Positions 15,513 to 24,393 of a stretch of 64,000 bases of DNA are shown piece by piece. Numbering within the stretch: the stretch's first letter is position 1; each line of letters opens with the position of its first letter. The translations under genes and the position numbers were made by a program. Under the pieces are notes generated by a model that was given only the letters and a program-made list of their open reading frames with translations, made no database searches and was not told the DNA's origin. This DNA comes from CAZYTX01 sp964650485 (lineage in GTDB: Bacteria; RBG-13-61-14; DATKZS01): positions 44,677 through 108,676 of the forward strand of contig CAZYTX010000007.1 in NCBI GenBank assembly GCA_964650485.1, written 5' to 3'.

Positions 15513-18500
15513 TTGAAAGGCATTGGTCTAAACCGGGGGGACAGGAATCCAGGCAAGGCCCCGGGCCTCGGCTTCGGGGGCTGGGCAGTGATCTTGTGGG
15601 TTACGTGCCTTGACACCCTGCTTATTTACTTCGGCCACTACTCCACCTATGACTGCTTCCAGAACCTCCAGTCCCTGATCGCCGGCGCCGGGCCTGCACT
15701 GGTCTTCTGGGTGGTCCTGGCCGCCTTTGTTTTAAGCCTTTTATTCAAGGGCCGTCTTGTCATGTTGGTAATCCCCTCGGCCGCGAGGAGGCCAAGGTGG
15801 CTGTCTTTCATTGCAGGTCTGCCGCTCGTCTTTGTGTCTGCCAAGGCTTTTGATTACTCCATGGCAATGCTGGTGATGGACCTTGCCAGGGGCGGGCTGG
15901 TGTACGGTCCCTTGCTGGTCATGGGCGCAGGTATCTTGGCCTCGCTGTTCGCGGCCATGTTCGCCGCGCTCTCGCTCAGCGAGGGCTCGGGCAAGACCGC
16001 GGCCTCCATAGGGCCCCTGCTGGTGCGGCTTCTGCCCTTTGCCGCCCTGCTGGGACTCAGCGTCTTTTTCATCAGGTACGTCGCCTACGTGCTGCTTGTG
16101 CTGCCGCTCGCCGGCATGTTCCTCCTGGCCGGGGCAAACGCCTTGATTACCGTTTGGTACTTCAAGACCCTGCCGGGAATGATCCACACCGGGCTTGAAA
16201 ACGAGCCTCCCGGCAAGGTCCGCGCCAGCAGGGCCATGGCCGCAGGGCTACTCACAGCCATGATCGTGGGGCTTGCCATCATTGTGCCCGGTCCGCCGCA
16301 CCACCTGGACGCCATTGCCCCTCCGCCACTGGTGCCCAGGGACGCCAGGATAGCACCCGTAAGCATCGAGCAGAGGGGGCAAAATATCATAGTGGAGTCC
16401 GAGAGGCTCACCCTGGTGGTTGGCAAGGACCCGTTCGAGTTCGCGGTGGTGGACCGTGTCGAGAACTCGGTGCTCCTGAAGCTCATCTCCGAGGGCGACA
16501 GGTCCGCGGACTACCGGGGGGTTGCGCTCAACCGCGAGTACCGCGCCATGTACATGCTGCCTTTCATGGGGCCCGGTTACCTGGTAAAGAGCAGGCTCAG
16601 GCTGCTCTCCGAGGTGATGGAGAGCGCGGACCAAATACAGGTGACAGTGGGAGAGATCGCCGCGGAAGCAAGGATCGGAGTCAGGCCCATCGCCGTGACC
16701 TTCTCCTTTTTCGATGACGACATCTTGAAGATCACGGTGGACGCCGGCTCGCGCTCCCCTTTCAGGTCAACTTCTATTGCCTTTTACGCGGGCAAGGAAG
16801 AGCACTTCATGGGACTGGGCAGCGGAGGCGACATAGACCGCAGAGGAGAGGACGTGGACCTGGTGATGGAGAGGGGGGATTTCTTTGCCGGCCCTCTGCT
16901 TTCAAGGCTTACAGGAGGCCGTCTCAGCTTTTCCGTGCATCAGGCCGGGCACTCGTGGCCCATGCCCTTCCTGTTCATGTCCCGGGGAGCGGGCCTGTTC
17001 ATGGCTGAGACCATTGACCCCAGGATAGAGGTCTGCTCGCGATACCCGGACGCCATAAGGCTCTCCGGCAGGGGCGGCCCCTTGAACATCTACCTGGTAA
17101 GCGGCCATTCACCGGTGGACATCATCTCCAGGCTGAGAAAGGTCATGGGTAAAAAAGCAAAGGCCAGGCCAAAGGCTCTCATGCCCTGGGCAATAATGCC
17201 GGAGGCCGGCCCGGCCGAGGTCGCGGGCCTGATGGAGGGGTTGCGCGAGAGCGGTATCCCCGCGGGTTTTTTTCACGTGGAACTCGAAGCAATGTGCAGC
17301 GGCGTGCTTTTCGGGAACACCCACTGTCCAGAGCTCGAAGAATTGCTCTCGAAGAGTCGGCAACTCGAGCTGGGGCTTTCCTTGCAGAACAGGGAATGGC
17401 TTTACAAGGGCTCGGGCCTCTTCCAGCAGGCCATGGACAAGGGGTACCTGGCGGTCAACCGGGTAGGGCTTCCCTATCAATTCCTTACACCTTCAGGCAG
17501 CAGGGCCATGATAGATTTTACAAACCCAGAGGCCGCGGCATGGCGGGCCGCGGCTTTGAAAGAGATTGTCGGGCTCGGCTTCGATGCGGTCCTGCTCGAC
17601 CCCGAGGCCTTCATTCCACCGGACGCGGTGCTCTACAACGGCGAGAGTGGCTACGTGATGAAGAACCTCTATCCTCTGGTGTATGCGATGTCAATTTCCG
17701 AGTCCGTGGGCGAAGAGGTTATGGTCATGTCCAGGTACGGGTTTGCAGGCATGGGCAGGTATTTAAGCATGGTCTGGCCTTTGCTTACGGACCCGGAAGA
17801 TGAGCTGACAGTCGCGCAAGAGTCCGCCAGGATCGCCTGCATGGGCGCAAGCGGAGCCCCCCTGGTCTTTCCCGTCCCGCCCTCTTCCACTCGAGCCGGG
17901 TTCAACAGCATGTTGTCTCCGCTCCTCGCACTTCCCCCGGACATTTACAAAGCCATGGGAAACAAGGAACGCGATAAACAGATAATCGCACAGACACGGG
18001 AGATCGCACGCACTCACACCAGGCTCTTTCCTTACTATTACTCCTTGTGGCAGAGGTTTGTAAGAGACGGCTCACCGGTGGTGCGGCCTCTTAGCATTAC
18101 GGGGCCGAGCGACCCGGAGCTGTACGGCGCACCCGGCCAGTACATGATAGGCGAGGCTCTGATGGTGGCTGTGGGGTCCCGGGGATCGGGCGCCCGGGAG
18201 GTGCGCTTTCCCCCAGGTACTTGGGTGGACCTGGAGACCATGAAGGAGCACGGGGAGGGATCAAAGGAGCTGCCGCTTCGCTCCGGCCGTCCCTTGACCT
18301 TCCTTTCAAAGGGAGAAGTGCTGCCCATATTCAAGGACCCGATCGAGTCTTTATCCTCGAATGGGGGTGAAGATTTCGAGGGCGAGGCCCTTGCCCGGGA
18401 CATCATCCTCATGTTCGCCTGCGGGGAGCGGGCAACAGGCTCGCTTTTCGACGGGGCCGGGATAAGCGCGCGCAGGGTGGGCGAGTCTTTGATCGCGAGC

Positions 18501-18686
18501 GTGTCCGGCGGGCTGGAACGCTACTATACCTTCAGGGCGCTCTCCTGCCCGGGGGTACATACCGCGTACGTAAACGGGATCAGGTTGCGCGACACGGAGT
18601 GGGAGTATCACGAGCGCTCGCGCGTTCTCACCGTGCCGGACCTGCCCGGGCCTGACGTCGAGCTGGAGGTGTTGCTCAAGGATTAG
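15513..18686 (+). CDS. Membrane-anchored divergent GH31-like protein
   Basis: 1057 residues from a TTG preceded by AAGGG. Residues 20-260 hold six or seven hydrophobic helices. The rest resembles family GH31 in fold: an N-terminal beta domain (FMGLGSGGDIDRRGEDVD is GH31-like), a TIM barrel, and a beta C-domain (EALMVAVGSRGSGAREVRFP, then PPGTWVD). The nucleophile region is recognisable as LLDPEAFIPPDAVLYNG, where GH31 sulfoquinovosidases and glucosidases have DFGE-Y; the Asp is kept but the following Glu is lost. The acid/base region MSRYGFAGMGRY...TDPEDE keeps an Asp, while the usual FWSHDIGG segment is replaced by LVFPVPPSS. It could be an altered-specificity glycosidase or an inactive sugar-binding relative. 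It ends inside the end of the convergent GMC gene. Confidence 0.75.
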   Translation: MKGIGLNRGDRNPGKAPGLGFGGWAVILWVTCLDTLLIYFGHYSTYDCFQNLQSLIAGAGPALVFWVVLAAFVLSLLFKGRLVMLVIPSAARRPRWLSFIAGLPLVFVSAKAFDYSMAMLVMDLARGGLVYGPLLVMGAGILASLFAAMFAALSLSEGSGKTAASIGPLLVRLLPFAALLGLSVFFIRYVAYVLLVLPLAGMFLLAGANALITVWYFKTLPGMIHTGLENEPPGKVRASRAMAAGLLTAMIVGLAIIVPGPPHHLDAIAPPPLVPRDARIAPVSIEQRGQNIIVESERLTLVVGKDPFEFAVVDRVENSVLLKLISEGDRSADYRGVALNREYRAMYMLPFMGPGYLVKSRLRLLSEVMESADQIQVTVGEIAAEARIGVRPIAVTFSFFDDDILKITVDAGSRSPFRSTSIAFYAGKEEHFMGLGSGGDIDRRGEDVDLVMERGDFFAGPLLSRLTGGRLSFSVHQAGHSWPMPFLFMSRGAGLFMAETIDPRIEVCSRYPDAIRLSGRGGPLNIYLVSGHSPVDIISRLRKVMGKKAKARPKALMPWAIMPEAGPAEVAGLMEGLRESGIPAGFFHVELEAMCSGVLFGNTHCPELEELLSKSRQLELGLSLQNREWLYKGSGLFQQAMDKGYLAVNRVGLPYQFLTPSGSRAMIDFTNPEAAAWRAAALKEIVGLGFDAVLLDPEAFIPPDAVLYNGESGYVMKNLYPLVYAMSISESVGEEVMVMSRYGFAGMGRYLSMVWPLLTDPEDELTVAQESARIACMGASGAPLVFPVPPSSTRAGFNSMLSPLLALPPDIYKAMGNKERDKQIIAQTREIARTHTRLFPYYYSLWQRFVRDGSPVVRPLSITGPSDPELYGAPGQYMIGEALMVAVGSRGSGAREVRFPPGTWVDLETMKEHGEGSKELPLRSGRPLTFLSKGEVLPIFKDPIESLSSNGGEDFEGEALARDIILMFACGERATGSLFDGAGISARRVGESLIASVSGGLERYYTFRALSCPGVHTAYVNGIRLRDTEWEYHERSRVLTVPDLPGPDVELEVLLKD

Positions 18687-20244
18687 GGGCCTCGTGGCCG
18701 ATCCTCCTGGCCCCGGCCATTGCTATCGCCATTATGGTGTGCTGCGGGTTCACGCCCAGGTTGGTGGGGAACACTGAAGAGTCAAGCACGTATACCCCCC
18801 TTGTCCCGTGCACCTGGAAGTCCTGGCCCACCACGCTCTGGGAGTGGTCCGTGCCCATCCTGGCCGTGCCGAACATGTGGGTCATGATCATGGTGTAGCT
18901 CCTCGGGTCCAGGGACGCCTGGCCGATCCTTGAAAGCTGGTCCTTTGACAGACTGTAGGGGAGCCCGTACACGCCCGGCAGCACAGCCTCGGCGCCCGCT
19001 GCAAACATGATCTCGGCCAGGACCCTGATCCCCTTCCTGAGCCTCTCCATGTCGGTCTTTGTGGGCGAGTAGGAGACCATGGCCGACCCTGCAAACGGGC
19101 GCACCCTTCCCTCCGCCTCGGAGATCAGGGCGCAGCCCACGTTGCCCAGCCTGGCGTAATCCTGCATGGCCCGCTTGAACTCCGCCCCCACTCCCGGGAT
19201 GCGCGCGCACATCAGGTCGGGCGGTATTGACAGTGCCTCGAACTTGATCTTGTCGCTTTTTCTGAAATGCTCGGAGTCCCACCCCTGGGTGGCCCCCTCC
19301 CATATGCGGACCTCCTCTGGATAAATGCACATGATCCCGGCGCCGGGATGACCCATGAAGTGGCGGCCCAGATGACCGCTCTCCAGACCTATGCCCGAGC
19401 GCCAAAGCAGGAGAGGCGTCTGCACCGCGCTGGCGCATATAATCACGCCCCGGCCGGCCCGGACGTACACCCGTCCTCTCTTCCCCCCGGTCAGGGGGTC
19501 CTGGAAAGATGCGTGCACACCCCGGGCCCGTCCCTGGTGCACGTCTATGTGGTCCGCCCTGCAGGAGTGGTAGAGCCTGGCCCCTTTTTCAAGCGACCAG
19601 GGCACGTAGTTCAGGTCCATGGACTGCTTGGCCTTTACCGGGCACCCGGTCAGGCACTGGGCCGAGCCCTGGCAGCCGACCTCGTTCCTGGGTATCACCC
19701 TGGATGATATGCCCAGCCTCTCTGCCCCCTGCATGAGCAGGGCGTTGTTTCTGCCCATCACCCCGGGGGAGACGGCCTTTACGTTAAGCTCCTGCTCCAG
19801 GGTGTTAAAGCAGCTCTCGAGCTCATCCCACGCGAGCGCATCCCTTATGACGTAATCCTCCTGCCACCGCTCGAACACGTCTTTTGGCAGGCGCCATATT
19901 ATCGCGGCGTTTATGACCGAGCCCCCGCCCACGCACCTGCCCTGGATCAGGGGAATCACGCTCTTGCCCATGGCCGCGATGGTGCCCAGCTCGCGGTAGC
20001 ACATCTTCTGGGCGGTGTATGCCCTGCCGTCGAACTCGGAGGCGTGCACCCACCTGCCCTCCTCGATCATCACCACCTCGTGGCCCATGTGGGAGAGCAC
20101 CCGGGCAACGGTGGCGCCTGACGGCCCGGTGCCTATGACCACCCAGTCGGCCTGGTCTTTTACAAGGCCCCTTCCCCGGGACGGCCGGTCAAACACCTTT
20201 CCAGGATAAGATCCATTCTCCATGCGCCCGACGCCTTTGCTCAT
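18676..20244 (-). CDS. GMC-family FAD oxidoreductase
   Basis: 522 residues from the ATG at 20244, which overlaps the stop of the upstream gene as ATGA. The FAD-binding Rossmann motif is at the start (WVVIGTGPSGATVARVL), and a MGKSVIPLIQGRCVGGGS segment binds FAD. A cysteine-containing linker (GCQGSAQCLTGCPVKAKQ) follows, and the C-terminal GMC domain has GTARMG and NPQHTIMAIAMAGA. These enzymes oxidise alcohols, sugars or sterols; the CxxxxCxxxC stretch is seen in membrane-linked GMC dehydrogenases and related sterol or long-chain alcohol oxidases. No signal peptide is visible. It works with the small subunit upstream. The exact substrate cannot be read. Confidence 0.9.
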   Translation of the reverse strand: MSKGVGRMENGSYPGKVFDRPSRGRGLVKDQADWVVIGTGPSGATVARVLSHMGHEVVMIEEGRWVHASEFDGRAYTAQKMCYRELGTIAAMGKSVIPLIQGRCVGGGSVINAAIIWRLPKDVFERWQEDYVIRDALAWDELESCFNTLEQELNVKAVSPGVMGRNNALLMQGAERLGISSRVIPRNEVGCQGSAQCLTGCPVKAKQSMDLNYVPWSLEKGARLYHSCRADHIDVHQGRARGVHASFQDPLTGGKRGRVYVRAGRGVIICASAVQTPLLLWRSGIGLESGHLGRHFMGHPGAGIMCIYPEEVRIWEGATQGWDSEHFRKSDKIKFEALSIPPDLMCARIPGVGAEFKRAMQDYARLGNVGCALISEAEGRVRPFAGSAMVSYSPTKTDMERLRKGIRVLAEIMFAAGAEAVLPGVYGLPYSLSKDQLSRIGQASLDPRSYTMIMTHMFGTARMGTDHSQSVVGQDFQVHGTRGVYVLDSSVFPTNLGVNPQHTIMAIAMAGARRIGHEAPNP

Positions 20245-20660
20245 GTCTGCCTCTGGATGAACCTGGGAGGCTGGTTCATGCAAAGGGCCTCCCGCACCCG
20301 CTCGTCCCCTCCCCAGGCCAGGCAGGCGATGCTCTTCATGAGAAGCACCATCTGCCTTGCAAGGAAAATGCGGCTGGATGACATGGCTGCAAGGCACTGC
20401 TCCCTCTGGGACTGGTCCAGGCCGGAGAACCTGCGAAGCCTTTTCAGGCCAAGGAGGGGGCCCATGAGTTCGATTGCCCATGCCGCGGCGCGTATTGACA
20501 GGCCGGTGGCAAAGGGAAGCAGATAAAGCATGTCCTCCGCCGTCTCCAGGGCCCCAGCCCGGCCCGCGGACCAGGGGAAGCGGCCGGCCTCATCCCCCTC
20601 GGGGATGAGTGCATCCATGATGTTCTTTATCAATGTTTTTTCCGCGGATGTAAGCTGCAT
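20241..20660 (-). CDS. Gluconate 2-dehydrogenase subunit 3-like small protein
   Basis: 139 residues with the pattern LTSAEKTLIKNIMDALIPEG near the start, as in the small partner subunits of GMC dehydrogenases (gluconate 2-dehydrogenase subunit 3 family). Those help export or stabilise the flavoprotein. Here the usual Tat signal is missing. The start is the ATG at 20660 behind a GGAGGCG site, and the end is coupled by ATGA to the GMC gene. The assignment rests on the first 30 residues and the context. Confidence 0.7.
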   Translation of the reverse strand: MQLTSAEKTLIKNIMDALIPEGDEAGRFPWSAGRAGALETAEDMLYLLPFATGLSIRAAAWAIELMGPLLGLKRLRRFSGLDQSQREQCLAAMSSSRIFLARQMVLLMKSIACLAWGGDERVREALCMNQPPRFIQRQT

Positions 20661-20694
20661 CTGCGCCTCCGGTCATGGTTCCAGAAAACGATGC

Positions 20695-21222
20695 TCAGCT
20701 CTCTTGAAAGAAGAGCCTGGGCACCACGGTGTCCGGGTCCCACCCCTCCAGGCTCCAAAAGGCCGAGTGTGCGAAGTAGAGGAACATGAGCACGTTGATC
20801 CCGTCCCAGATGAAAACCCCGATGTAGGCCGGGAACCGGTACCCGAGAATGAACGCCAGAAGGAAGCCTATGGAAGAGTAGCCCTTGAGAACGCACAAGG
20901 GCGCCAGTACAACGTAAAAGCGCCTTACGTTGCTCTCTATCATAAAGCACATGAAGGCCAGGGTGAAAACGTTGCCCGCGGCCAGCACCCGCCAGATAAA
21001 GCCGTCCTCGGCATACTGGTACGGACCGGCGCCCAGCACCCGGCCCATGGTCTCGAAGCTCTCCACCGCGCCCTGCGGGTCAAAAGCGTACATGAAAGAA
21101 GGGATAAGGAAGTGGACCCCAAGAAGAAAAAAGGCTATATGGAAGTTACGGTACTTCTTGTTGGGCTGGGTCCAGAACCGCCTCCAGAAGCCCGCTTTTT
21201 CGCCCTGGCCGGGATAGCTCAT
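20695..21222 (-). CDS. Four-helix membrane protein of the GMC operon
   Basis: 175 residues from the ATG at 21222, behind a GAGGAGG site. Four hydrophobic segments are visible near residues 27-48, 78-96, 101-125 and 130-152; an acidic loop (GPYQYAEDGF) separates the first two. I recognise no named family. It is the first gene of a three-gene operon with the small subunit and GMC oxidoreductase, 34 bases apart, so a membrane anchor or electron-accepting partner is a reasonable guess. No heme-binding histidine pair is obvious. Confidence 0.75.
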   Translation of the reverse strand: MSYPGQGEKAGFWRRFWTQPNKKYRNFHIAFFLLGVHFLIPSFMYAFDPQGAVESFETMGRVLGAGPYQYAEDGFIWRVLAAGNVFTLAFMCFMIESNVRRFYVVLAPLCVLKGYSSIGFLLAFILGYRFPAYIGVFIWDGINVLMFLYFAHSAFWSLEGWDPDTVVPRLFFQES

Positions 21223-21291
21223 GAGTCCCTCCTCTTAATCCGTAAAACTAAAGCGCGCTTGCATCAGCGGATACATTCTATATCATGCTGA

Positions 21292-21319
21292 TTGCAAAGG
21301 CAACACTCTATTATACAAT
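21292..21319 (+). promoter_or_regulatory. Promoter candidate for DUF1844-HtrA
   Basis: TTGCAA (21292-21297), 16 bases, TACAAT (21314-21319). The 200 bases between the divergent operons are AT-rich and hold no gene. Confidence 0.5.
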
Positions 21320-21427
21320 ATAAAATGACGCACGGGTTGAGCGCCCGGCCTTGCATATATGGTGATAATGATTAAAAAATCAAAAAGGATGAGTGCTCAA
21401 ATCCTTTAGGCGCGGAGGAGCGATGAA

Positions 21428-21913
21428 ATGGCTGACGATAACTCCCAGGAGGACTTCAAGGTAACGGACCGGCGGATAAAGATGGAGGAGGAAGAGGAAA
21501 AGGCCGAGAGAGCCGAGAAGTCCGGGAAAACCGAGGCAAAGGAAGACAAGGCCCCTGAGCGGGAATCGGCAAAAGACAAAGCGCCCAGTCCGGAGGGGCG
21601 TGCCGGCGAGCCGCCTCTGCCGCACGAGGCCCGCAAGGTGGTGCGGCCGCAAGGGGAGGATGATCTCCCCCCGGTGAGCTTCCCCACATTTTTGTTGTCC
21701 CTGCACACCTCGGCGCTTATAAACCTAGGCATCCTGCCGGACCCGGGCACCAACCAGAAGGTGATAAACAAGCCGCTGGCAAGACAGAACATAGACCTGC
21801 TCGAGCTCATCAAGAATAAAACCAAGGGCAACCTGAACGGAGAGGAGCAGCAGCTCCTGGACAACATCCTCTACGAACTCCGCATGACTTTTGTAAACAC
21901 CAGCGAACAATGA
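21428..21913 (+). CDS. DUF1844 protein
   Basis: 161 residues. A charged N-terminal half (Glu/Lys-rich, residues 15-85) is low complexity. The C-terminal half carries the DUF1844 core, with PTFLLSLHTSALINLG and ARQNIDLLELIKNKTKGN. The family is small and uncharacterised, and in my knowledge is found largely in deltaproteobacteria and acidobacteria. The gene has a GGAGGAG site and ends by ATGA overlap or near-overlap with the HtrA gene, so the two are co-translated. Confidence 0.88.
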   Translation: MADDNSQEDFKVTDRRIKMEEEEEKAERAEKSGKTEAKEDKAPERESAKDKAPSPEGRAGEPPLPHEARKVVRPQGEDDLPPVSFPTFLLSLHTSALINLGILPDPGTNQKVINKPLARQNIDLLELIKNKTKGNLNGEEQQLLDNILYELRMTFVNTSEQ

Positions 21914-21930
21914 ACAAGAAGGGGGATTGC

Positions 21931-23337
21931 ATGAGGTCTTTCATATCCAGGCCGCTTCCGGTCTTGCTTGTCATCCTGGTTTGCTTTTGCGCCGCGGGGA
22001 CGGGCGCACAAGAGAAGTTCTGGCGTGAAGCAGTGGGTGCTTCGAGAGCAAGAGCCATAGGTTCGGTCCCGAACTCCTTTGCCGACCTTGCCGAGAAGAC
22101 AAAGCCCGCGGTGGTGACCGTCTACACCAGGAAGAGCTTCAAGGGGTTGGGGTTCTTTTTTCCGCGCGAGTTCGTGCAGGAGGGCGCGGGCAGCGGTTTC
22201 ATCCTGTCTCCTGACGGCTACATTGTAACCAACTACCACGTGGTAAAGGGTTCCGAGAGCATCAAGGTGATGGTGGGAGTGGAGAACAAAAAGGAGTACG
22301 AGGCCGAGCTGAAGGGCTCCGACCCGCAGATTGACATAGCGCTCATAAAGATTGAAGCGAAAGGTCTCCCCACACTGCCCCTGGGCGACTCGGACGCCCT
22401 CCGGGTGGGTGACTGGGTGGCGGCCATCGGCAGCCCCTTCAACTTCACACACACCCTGACCGTTGGGGTGGTGTCCGCCAAAGGCCGCAGGCTGGGCCTG
22501 GGCAATTACGAGGACTTCATCCAGACCGATGCATCCATCAACTCCGGCAACTCGGGCGGCCCCCTGATGAACCTGCGGGGCGAGGTGGTGGGGGTGAACA
22601 CGCTTATCATCTCCCCCACCGGCGGCAACGTGGGCATAGGCTTCGCCACTCCCATAAACCTGGTGAAGTCCATCCTGGTGCAGCTCAAGGAAAAGGGCAA
22701 GGTGACCAGGAGCTGGCTGGGGGTCACTATCGGTCCGGTGTCCGAAGAGGAGGCTGCAAAAGCCGGGCTGGACAAGAACGAGGGGGCCAGAGTGGTGCAG
22801 GTGGTGGTTGGCAGCCCGGCCGACGATGCGGGCATCGAAGTGGGAGACATTATAGTGGGGTTCAACAATAAGAAGGTGGAAGAGTTCCAGGACCTGCCTG
22901 CCATGGTCTCAAGCTACGGTGTGGGAAGCGAGGCCGAGATCTCCTGGATCAGGGACGAAAAACGCATGAGCCAAAAGGTCGAGCTGGAGAAGCTGCCCGG
23001 CCGCGAGCAGCTTGCAAAGCTGAAGGTGCGCGGGAGGGCATCGGCTGACAATATCCTGGGTGTCGCGGCAAGGGACATCCGGCCCGAGGACAGGGAGAGG
23101 CTGCGGCTACCGGAAACCAAGGGAGCGCTGGTGGTCGAGGTGAAGCCCGGCAGCCCCGCGGCGCAGAACGGGATACGGCCCGGCGACGTGATAGTGAAGA
23201 TCGAGTTCATGGATATAAGCGATGTCGAGGACTTCAACAGGGCGGTGAAGAAGATAGACCCGGGCGAGTACGTGAGGATAAAGATAAGAAGGGGCAACGC
23301 GACAACGTCCATGATGTTCAGGGTGCCGGAGGAATAG
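21931..23337 (+). CDS. HtrA/DegP-type serine protease with two PDZ domains
   Basis: 468 residues. I chose the ATG at 21931, which has AAGGGGG at good spacing and gives a clean signal peptide; an ATG at 21910 overlapping the previous stop is possible. The trypsin-like domain (about 45-245) has the catalytic triad in NYHVV, DIALIK and GNSGGP. Two PDZ domains follow (about 260-345 and 370-465) with the GSPADDAGIEVGDI and GSPAAQNGIRPGDV patterns. Such proteases degrade or refold damaged periplasmic proteins. Confidence 0.95.
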   Translation: MRSFISRPLPVLLVILVCFCAAGTGAQEKFWREAVGASRARAIGSVPNSFADLAEKTKPAVVTVYTRKSFKGLGFFFPREFVQEGAGSGFILSPDGYIVTNYHVVKGSESIKVMVGVENKKEYEAELKGSDPQIDIALIKIEAKGLPTLPLGDSDALRVGDWVAAIGSPFNFTHTLTVGVVSAKGRRLGLGNYEDFIQTDASINSGNSGGPLMNLRGEVVGVNTLIISPTGGNVGIGFATPINLVKSILVQLKEKGKVTRSWLGVTIGPVSEEEAAKAGLDKNEGARVVQVVVGSPADDAGIEVGDIIVGFNNKKVEEFQDLPAMVSSYGVGSEAEISWIRDEKRMSQKVELEKLPGREQLAKLKVRGRASADNILGVAARDIRPEDRERLRLPETKGALVVEVKPGSPAAQNGIRPGDVIVKIEFMDISDVEDFNRAVKKIDPGEYVRIKIRRGNATTSMMFRVPEE

Positions 23338-23422
23338 GCCTTTTTAAAAAAGCTTTTATATGTTAGAATTAGTAAGCTGAGAGGTTGCGGAATTTTCCAT
23401 GCTGTAGATGCGGAGGCTCGTG

Positions 23423-23851
23423 ATGAAAAAGCGGACAAAGGGCAAGTCGAGGCAGAGGAACGGGCGGGGTTTTCTGGTTCTCTCCGTCGGTGTGGTTACT
23501 GCCCTGGTGCTTGTCTCGGGATGGTGGCTGCTGCTGAGCGATTCCGAGTCCAGGGCACGGGACGCCTGCCTTGACAGGATATCGGTTGTAGTTGACAGGC
23601 TGGACCAGTTATCAGAGGCCTGGCAGGACCGGCCGGCGGAGCTGGCCCCCGGGTCCGCACAACACACCAAAAAAGCCAAAAAAACTAAGGCGCCTCAAAA
23701 ACAAGAGCTAGAAGTTGAGGATGATAACAAGCCCCTTCTGGACAAGAGACCTGCAAATGACCGTGCGCCCGCCCCTGAAAACGACATCCCTGAACAGGAC
23801 AAGGAGAAGTTGAGAGAGCTCCTGCGCAGTCTGGAGAAAACAGAGGAATGA
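23423..23851 (+). CDS. Small single-span membrane protein of unknown function
   Basis: 142 residues from the ATG at 23423 (GGAGG six bases upstream; an ATG fifteen bases earlier lacks a site). A basic N-terminus is followed by one membrane helix (about 18-40, FLVLSVGVVTALVLVSGWWL), then a helical region and a charged, proline/lysine/glutamate-rich tail ending in a short coiled-coil-like helix (KEKLRELLRSLEK). No family is recognised. It lies in the same direction as htrA, 85 bases below. Confidence 0.65.
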   Translation: MKKRTKGKSRQRNGRGFLVLSVGVVTALVLVSGWWLLLSDSESRARDACLDRISVVVDRLDQLSEAWQDRPAELAPGSAQHTKKAKKTKAPQKQELEVEDDNKPLLDKRPANDRAPAPENDIPEQDKEKLRELLRSLEKTEE

Positions 23852-23869
23852 AAGTAAATGCAGGGATTT

Positions 23870-23897
23870 TTGCGTGGCCTCAGTTCCGTGTTATCTT
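23870..23897 (+). promoter_or_regulatory. Promoter of the broken RelE-type TA pair
   Basis: TTGCGT (23870-23875), 16 bases, TATCTT (23892-23897), followed by a strong GGAGGTG ribosome site ahead of the antitoxin ATG at 23932. Confidence 0.5.
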
Positions 23898-23931
23898 GGT
23901 AATAGGTCATGTTGATGGAGGTGATTGAACC

Positions 23932-24132
23932 ATGACCAAGATAGAGAGGCTCGAGCGTGAGATCAGAGTGCTCAGCCGCTCCGAGCTGGCGGCCTTTCGG
24001 GAGTGGTTCCTGGAATATGACGCCGCGGTGTGGGACCGCCAGGTTGAGGAGGACATGCGCGCGGGCAAGCTGGACAAACTGGCGGACAAGGCGATCTCGG
24101 ATCACAAGGCTGGAAGGACCAAGAAGATTTGA
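23932..24132 (+). CDS. Antitoxin of a RelE/ParE-type pair
   Basis: 66 residues of the small antitoxin type that begins with a KIERLEREIRVLSRSELAAF helix, followed by a REWFLEYDAAVWDRQVEEDM segment and a short basic tail. I know this family as the partner of RelE/ParE-like toxins of the FWxxYxxLP type. It has a GGAGGTG site, and its stop overlaps a TTG that begins the (broken) toxin reading frame. Likely a transcriptional autoregulator; no DNA-binding motif could be checked. Confidence 0.7.
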   Translation: MTKIERLEREIRVLSRSELAAFREWFLEYDAAVWDRQVEEDMRAGKLDKLADKAISDHKAGRTKKI

Positions 24133-24383
24133 GACATTTCTCCGGTCCAGATTTCTGGGCCTGTTATAAGAAGCTTCCTTCTGAGGTCAAAAGCTTGCCG
24201 ACAAGAACTTCGAGCTTTTGAAAAGCGAACCCCATCACCCGTCACTCCACTTTAAAAAGACCGGAAGATATCGTTCAGTACGAGTGGGCATTCAATATCG
24301 TGCGCTGGCCGTGGAGGTCCCGGAGGGGCTGTTGTGGTTCTGGATTGGAAGCCATTCAGAAATATGAAAAAATCATTGAATGA
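24129..24383 (+). pseudogene. RelE/ParE-like toxin broken by two compensating frameshifts
   Basis: The frame starting at the TTG at 24129 reads FSGPDFWACYKKLPSEVKSL, typical of these toxins. A one-base loss near 24197 then shifts it: the next frame continues DKNFELLKSEPHHPSLHFKK and GRYRSVRVGIQYRALAVEV and LWFWIGSHSE, the diagnostic core of the family. A one-base gain near 24360 restores the original frame to the TGA at 24381. With both corrected the protein would be 84 residues. It is either a decayed toxin or two sequencing errors; the antitoxin upstream is intact. Confidence 0.75.
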
Positions 24384-24393
24384 AAATCACTGC

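Noticed and set aside
16085..16634. Antisense frames opposite the GH31 gene
   Set aside because: Shadow frames from GC-rich codons; no recognisable domain.
20245..20481. Longer start for the GMC oxidoreductase
   Set aside because: It overlaps the small subunit gene out of frame; the coupled ATG at 20244 is better.
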